From CAVVEC01 sp963770485 (GTDB lineage: Bacteria > Acidobacteriota > Terriglobia > Terriglobales > Acidobacteriaceae), in assembly GCA_963770485.1 (NCBI GenBank), contig CAVYPX010000009.1, positions 62,001-126,000 of the forward strand: a DNA stretch of 64,000 nucleotides. The letters run 5' to 3'. Shown here one piece after another: positions 62,346 through 64,000 of the stretch (within the stretch, counting starts at the first letter, position 1; each line of letters opens with the position of its first letter). The notes beneath the pieces are model-generated. The model was not told where the DNA came from. It was given only the letters and a program-made list of their open reading frames with translations, and searched no databases. The position numbers and the translations under genes are program-made.

Positions 62346-63691
62346 TCCTCTCCTATCGCGCGGCGCAAATCTGCAAGGGAGCTCCAGTAAGAAGAGAGCG
62401 CCTGCTGATACTCAAAAGCGGTTTGCGAACTTCGAGCCTGAGCCTGTAGCAGATCTCTTATGAGTGCTGCTTGTTCGTTGTATTTGTTGCTGGTGACGCG
62501 GAATTCCTCGGCTGCGGCTTCATGTCCGGTGCGGGTGGCCTTCAGCAACAAGGCAGCTTCTTTCCACTTGCGGTACTTCGACCCGACTTCAACCACGATC
62601 TGCGATTCTGCCTCTTGTGCACCGTTGTGCGCTTGCGCCAGTGTGTTGGATTTTTCGCGTACTCGATTGCGGCGGCGTCCCCAATCGAATGGCTCCCAAG
62701 TCAACGCAAAGCCGGCCACCCCGACGTTCGTCGGAAGGACTTGCACATTCTGAACCCCCATATAGCTGACGGCGATACCGAAGTCCGGTATGTACTCAGC
62801 TTTGGCGATGCGGCGGTCGTAGTCGGCTTGTTTTTCTTTGAGATGAGCCTGGCGGATCTCAGGCCGATTCTCTGACGCCTGCTGGCGCGCCTCCTCCAGA
62901 CTCAGAGTTGTCGTGTCCTCCTCAGGCATGAAATCAACCCGAAAAGGAGTTTCAAGATCCCTTGCCAAGAGTTGATTCAGGTGCTCGTGCTGTGTGGCAA
63001 GTCCGTTCTCCGCAACCGACAAGTCAAACTGCGTCTTGGCCAAACGCGCGTCGACCTCCAACGCATCCCCCTTGAGCACGGTTTTCTCTGCGATGTAACG
63101 CAGCGTAACTCGCTGCGCCTCTTCCAAAGTCCGCACTCCCTCCCGTGCTGCATCCACCGCAGCTTGTGTTGCTACAAGCTCGAAATATGCACTTCGCACT
63201 TCGGCCGCGATCTTCTGCCTCTCTGCGCGAACGTCTTCTTTAGCGATCTCGCGCCCAAGTTCTGTGGCGCGAATTCCCAGCCCGATTTTGTACTGCTGCA
63301 AGAGCGGCACGTCCATGCTGCCGGTTAGGTAGGCGGTTAGCTGTGCTGGCGTGTGAACCTTGGCATTAGTTGAAGGAATGGGCCCAACCCCTGGATACGT
63401 CCCGAAGGCTCCTTTGGCAAAAGTGAAATCAAATGGCTGCAGCAGTTCGCCACCGAGTGCGGCGAATTGGAAGTGTGGCAGCCGCCGGCTGCGAGCCGTG
63501 CTCACCTGGAAGTCGTATTTCCCCGCCTCCAGCACAGAGTTCTTCACGAGCCGATTGTTCGAGAGCGCAATGGAGACTGCGTCGTCAAGCGTAAGAAGCG
63601 GGTCCTGCGTAGCTTGTTGAGCAAGCGATCCGATGGGTGATGCAAACGCAATAATCGCAACAAACAGTAATAAACGGTTCGGTTTCGTCAT
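62342..63691 (-). CDS. TolC-family outer-membrane factor
   Basis: A 449-aa outer-membrane efflux protein with signal peptide (LLLFVAIIAFASPIGSLAQQ). The two long helical hairpins typical of OEP domains are visible (TLDDAVSIALSNNRLVKNS, EVRSAYFELVATQAAVDAAREGVRTLEEAQ; VEVGSKYRKWKEAALLLKAT, ALSSYWSSLADLRRAIG). First gene of the pump operon, with an AGGTAGAAAA box before ATG 63691 and a 4-base overlap with the adaptor gene. Confidence 0.92.
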   Translation of the reverse strand: MTKPNRLLLFVAIIAFASPIGSLAQQATQDPLLTLDDAVSIALSNNRLVKNSVLEAGKYDFQVSTARSRRLPHFQFAALGGELLQPFDFTFAKGAFGTYPGVGPIPSTNAKVHTPAQLTAYLTGSMDVPLLQQYKIGLGIRATELGREIAKEDVRAERQKIAAEVRSAYFELVATQAAVDAAREGVRTLEEAQRVTLRYIAEKTVLKGDALEVDARLAKTQFDLSVAENGLATQHEHLNQLLARDLETPFRVDFMPEEDTTTLSLEEARQQASENRPEIRQAHLKEKQADYDRRIAKAEYIPDFGIAVSYMGVQNVQVLPTNVGVAGFALTWEPFDWGRRRNRVREKSNTLAQAHNGAQEAESQIVVEVGSKYRKWKEAALLLKATRTGHEAAAEEFRVTSNKYNEQAALIRDLLQAQARSSQTAFEYQQALSSYWSSLADLRRAIGEE

Positions 63692-64000
63692 TTTTCTACC
63701 TGAACTTCGGCTGAAGGACCGGATGGCGTTTTGAACTTGACCATGTCATGTTGTCACTCGCGGCTGAAACAATGCAGGTCGCGTGCCAACTTGTAGAGCT
63801 TGCAAGTTGTTCAAGGAAAAACGCCCGTTAGTCCGGGAAAATGCCAGCGCCCGTATTTGGTCGAGTTGGAGTTGGACACTGCCTTAATACAGGCAGATTG
63901 CAAGAATCGATTGGCATTCACGAGCCCGGAAACGCGACTCCTGAACCGCTGCCTGTGCAGCGGCTTCGGACTATGAAGTAAGGTGACGATCAGGGCAGGA
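63692..64000. promoter_or_regulatory. Upstream region of the efflux operon with a candidate operator
   Basis: A 309-base stretch ahead of the leftward pump operon. At 63787-63809 CAACTTG and CAAGTTG form a perfect 7-bp inverted repeat around 9 bases, about 100 bases before the tolC start, a reasonable place for a TetR-like or MarR-like operator. No regulator gene is in view; it may lie beyond the right edge. No gene is seen in the stretch. Confidence 0.4.

Overview
This 64 kb window looks like a chromosomal piece of an Acidobacteriota (Terriglobia-like) genome. The inference rests on gene content: two secreted proteins built of GloVer-type repeats, an Oar-like TonB-dependent receptor with an N-terminal carboxypeptidase-regulatory domain, a YaiO-type beta-barrel, a RAYT-type transposase relic, a PaoABC-like molybdenum hydroxylase operon, and the start of a small 'MAKIIEFY' protein typical of the group. 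No rRNA or other species-level marker is present, so the assignment stays at phylum level.

Layout. 1-5.4 kb: start of a response regulator, a hydantoinase/oxoprolinase-type ATPase, a DinB-fold protein and 2-oxoglutarate dehydrogenase E1 (sucA). Two 16-bp ParB-binding (parS-like) palindromes lie just upstream of sucA, which suggests an origin-proximal location. 5.7-9.3 kb: a frameshifted GloVer-repeat gene, a decayed RAYT transposase between 45-bp perfect inverted repeats, and an NtrC-type sigma-54 activator. 9.5-14.3 kb: a periplasmic-type aldehyde oxidoreductase operon (2Fe-2S Tat subunit, Mo subunit, FAD subunit, small tail gene) and a c-type cytochrome. 14.8-34.7 kb: hemA, a DUF302 gene, rpiA, a second GloVer protein, a PLP aminotransferase, a PPOX flavoprotein, a SAM hydrolase, an Oar receptor, purine salvage genes (PNP and a secreted adenosine deaminase), envelope proteins, and a small family of exported proteins in three copies, two of them broken.

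34.9-50.6 kb is a genomic island. It begins at tRNA-Ser(UGA) with a tyrosine integrase and excisionase-like gene and carries what looks like a defence cluster: a RibD-type deaminase with a large unknown N-terminal part, an HNH nuclease, a two-gene short prokaryotic Argonaute system in which the effector reads as HTH-TIR-APAZ followed by a catalytically dead PIWI protein, a PHP-SMC ATPase, and a GHKL ATPase with a C-terminal HEPN-like motif. A structured intergenic stretch (38.37-38.49 kb) may encode a small RNA. The HTH-TIR-APAZ fusion is the most interesting item: it resembles SPARTA systems but puts a DNA-binding repressor domain and probable operators onto the toxin subunit itself.

50.8-64 kb: a 220-bp perfect direct repeat that cuts into a small gene, ppk2, a SulP anion transporter, a flavoprotein gene split by an intact IS3-family element with a 4-bp target duplication, a DedA membrane protein and a tripartite RND efflux operon (TolC, lipoprotein adaptor, permease) read leftward. 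All calls are by reading the sequence; no database search was run.
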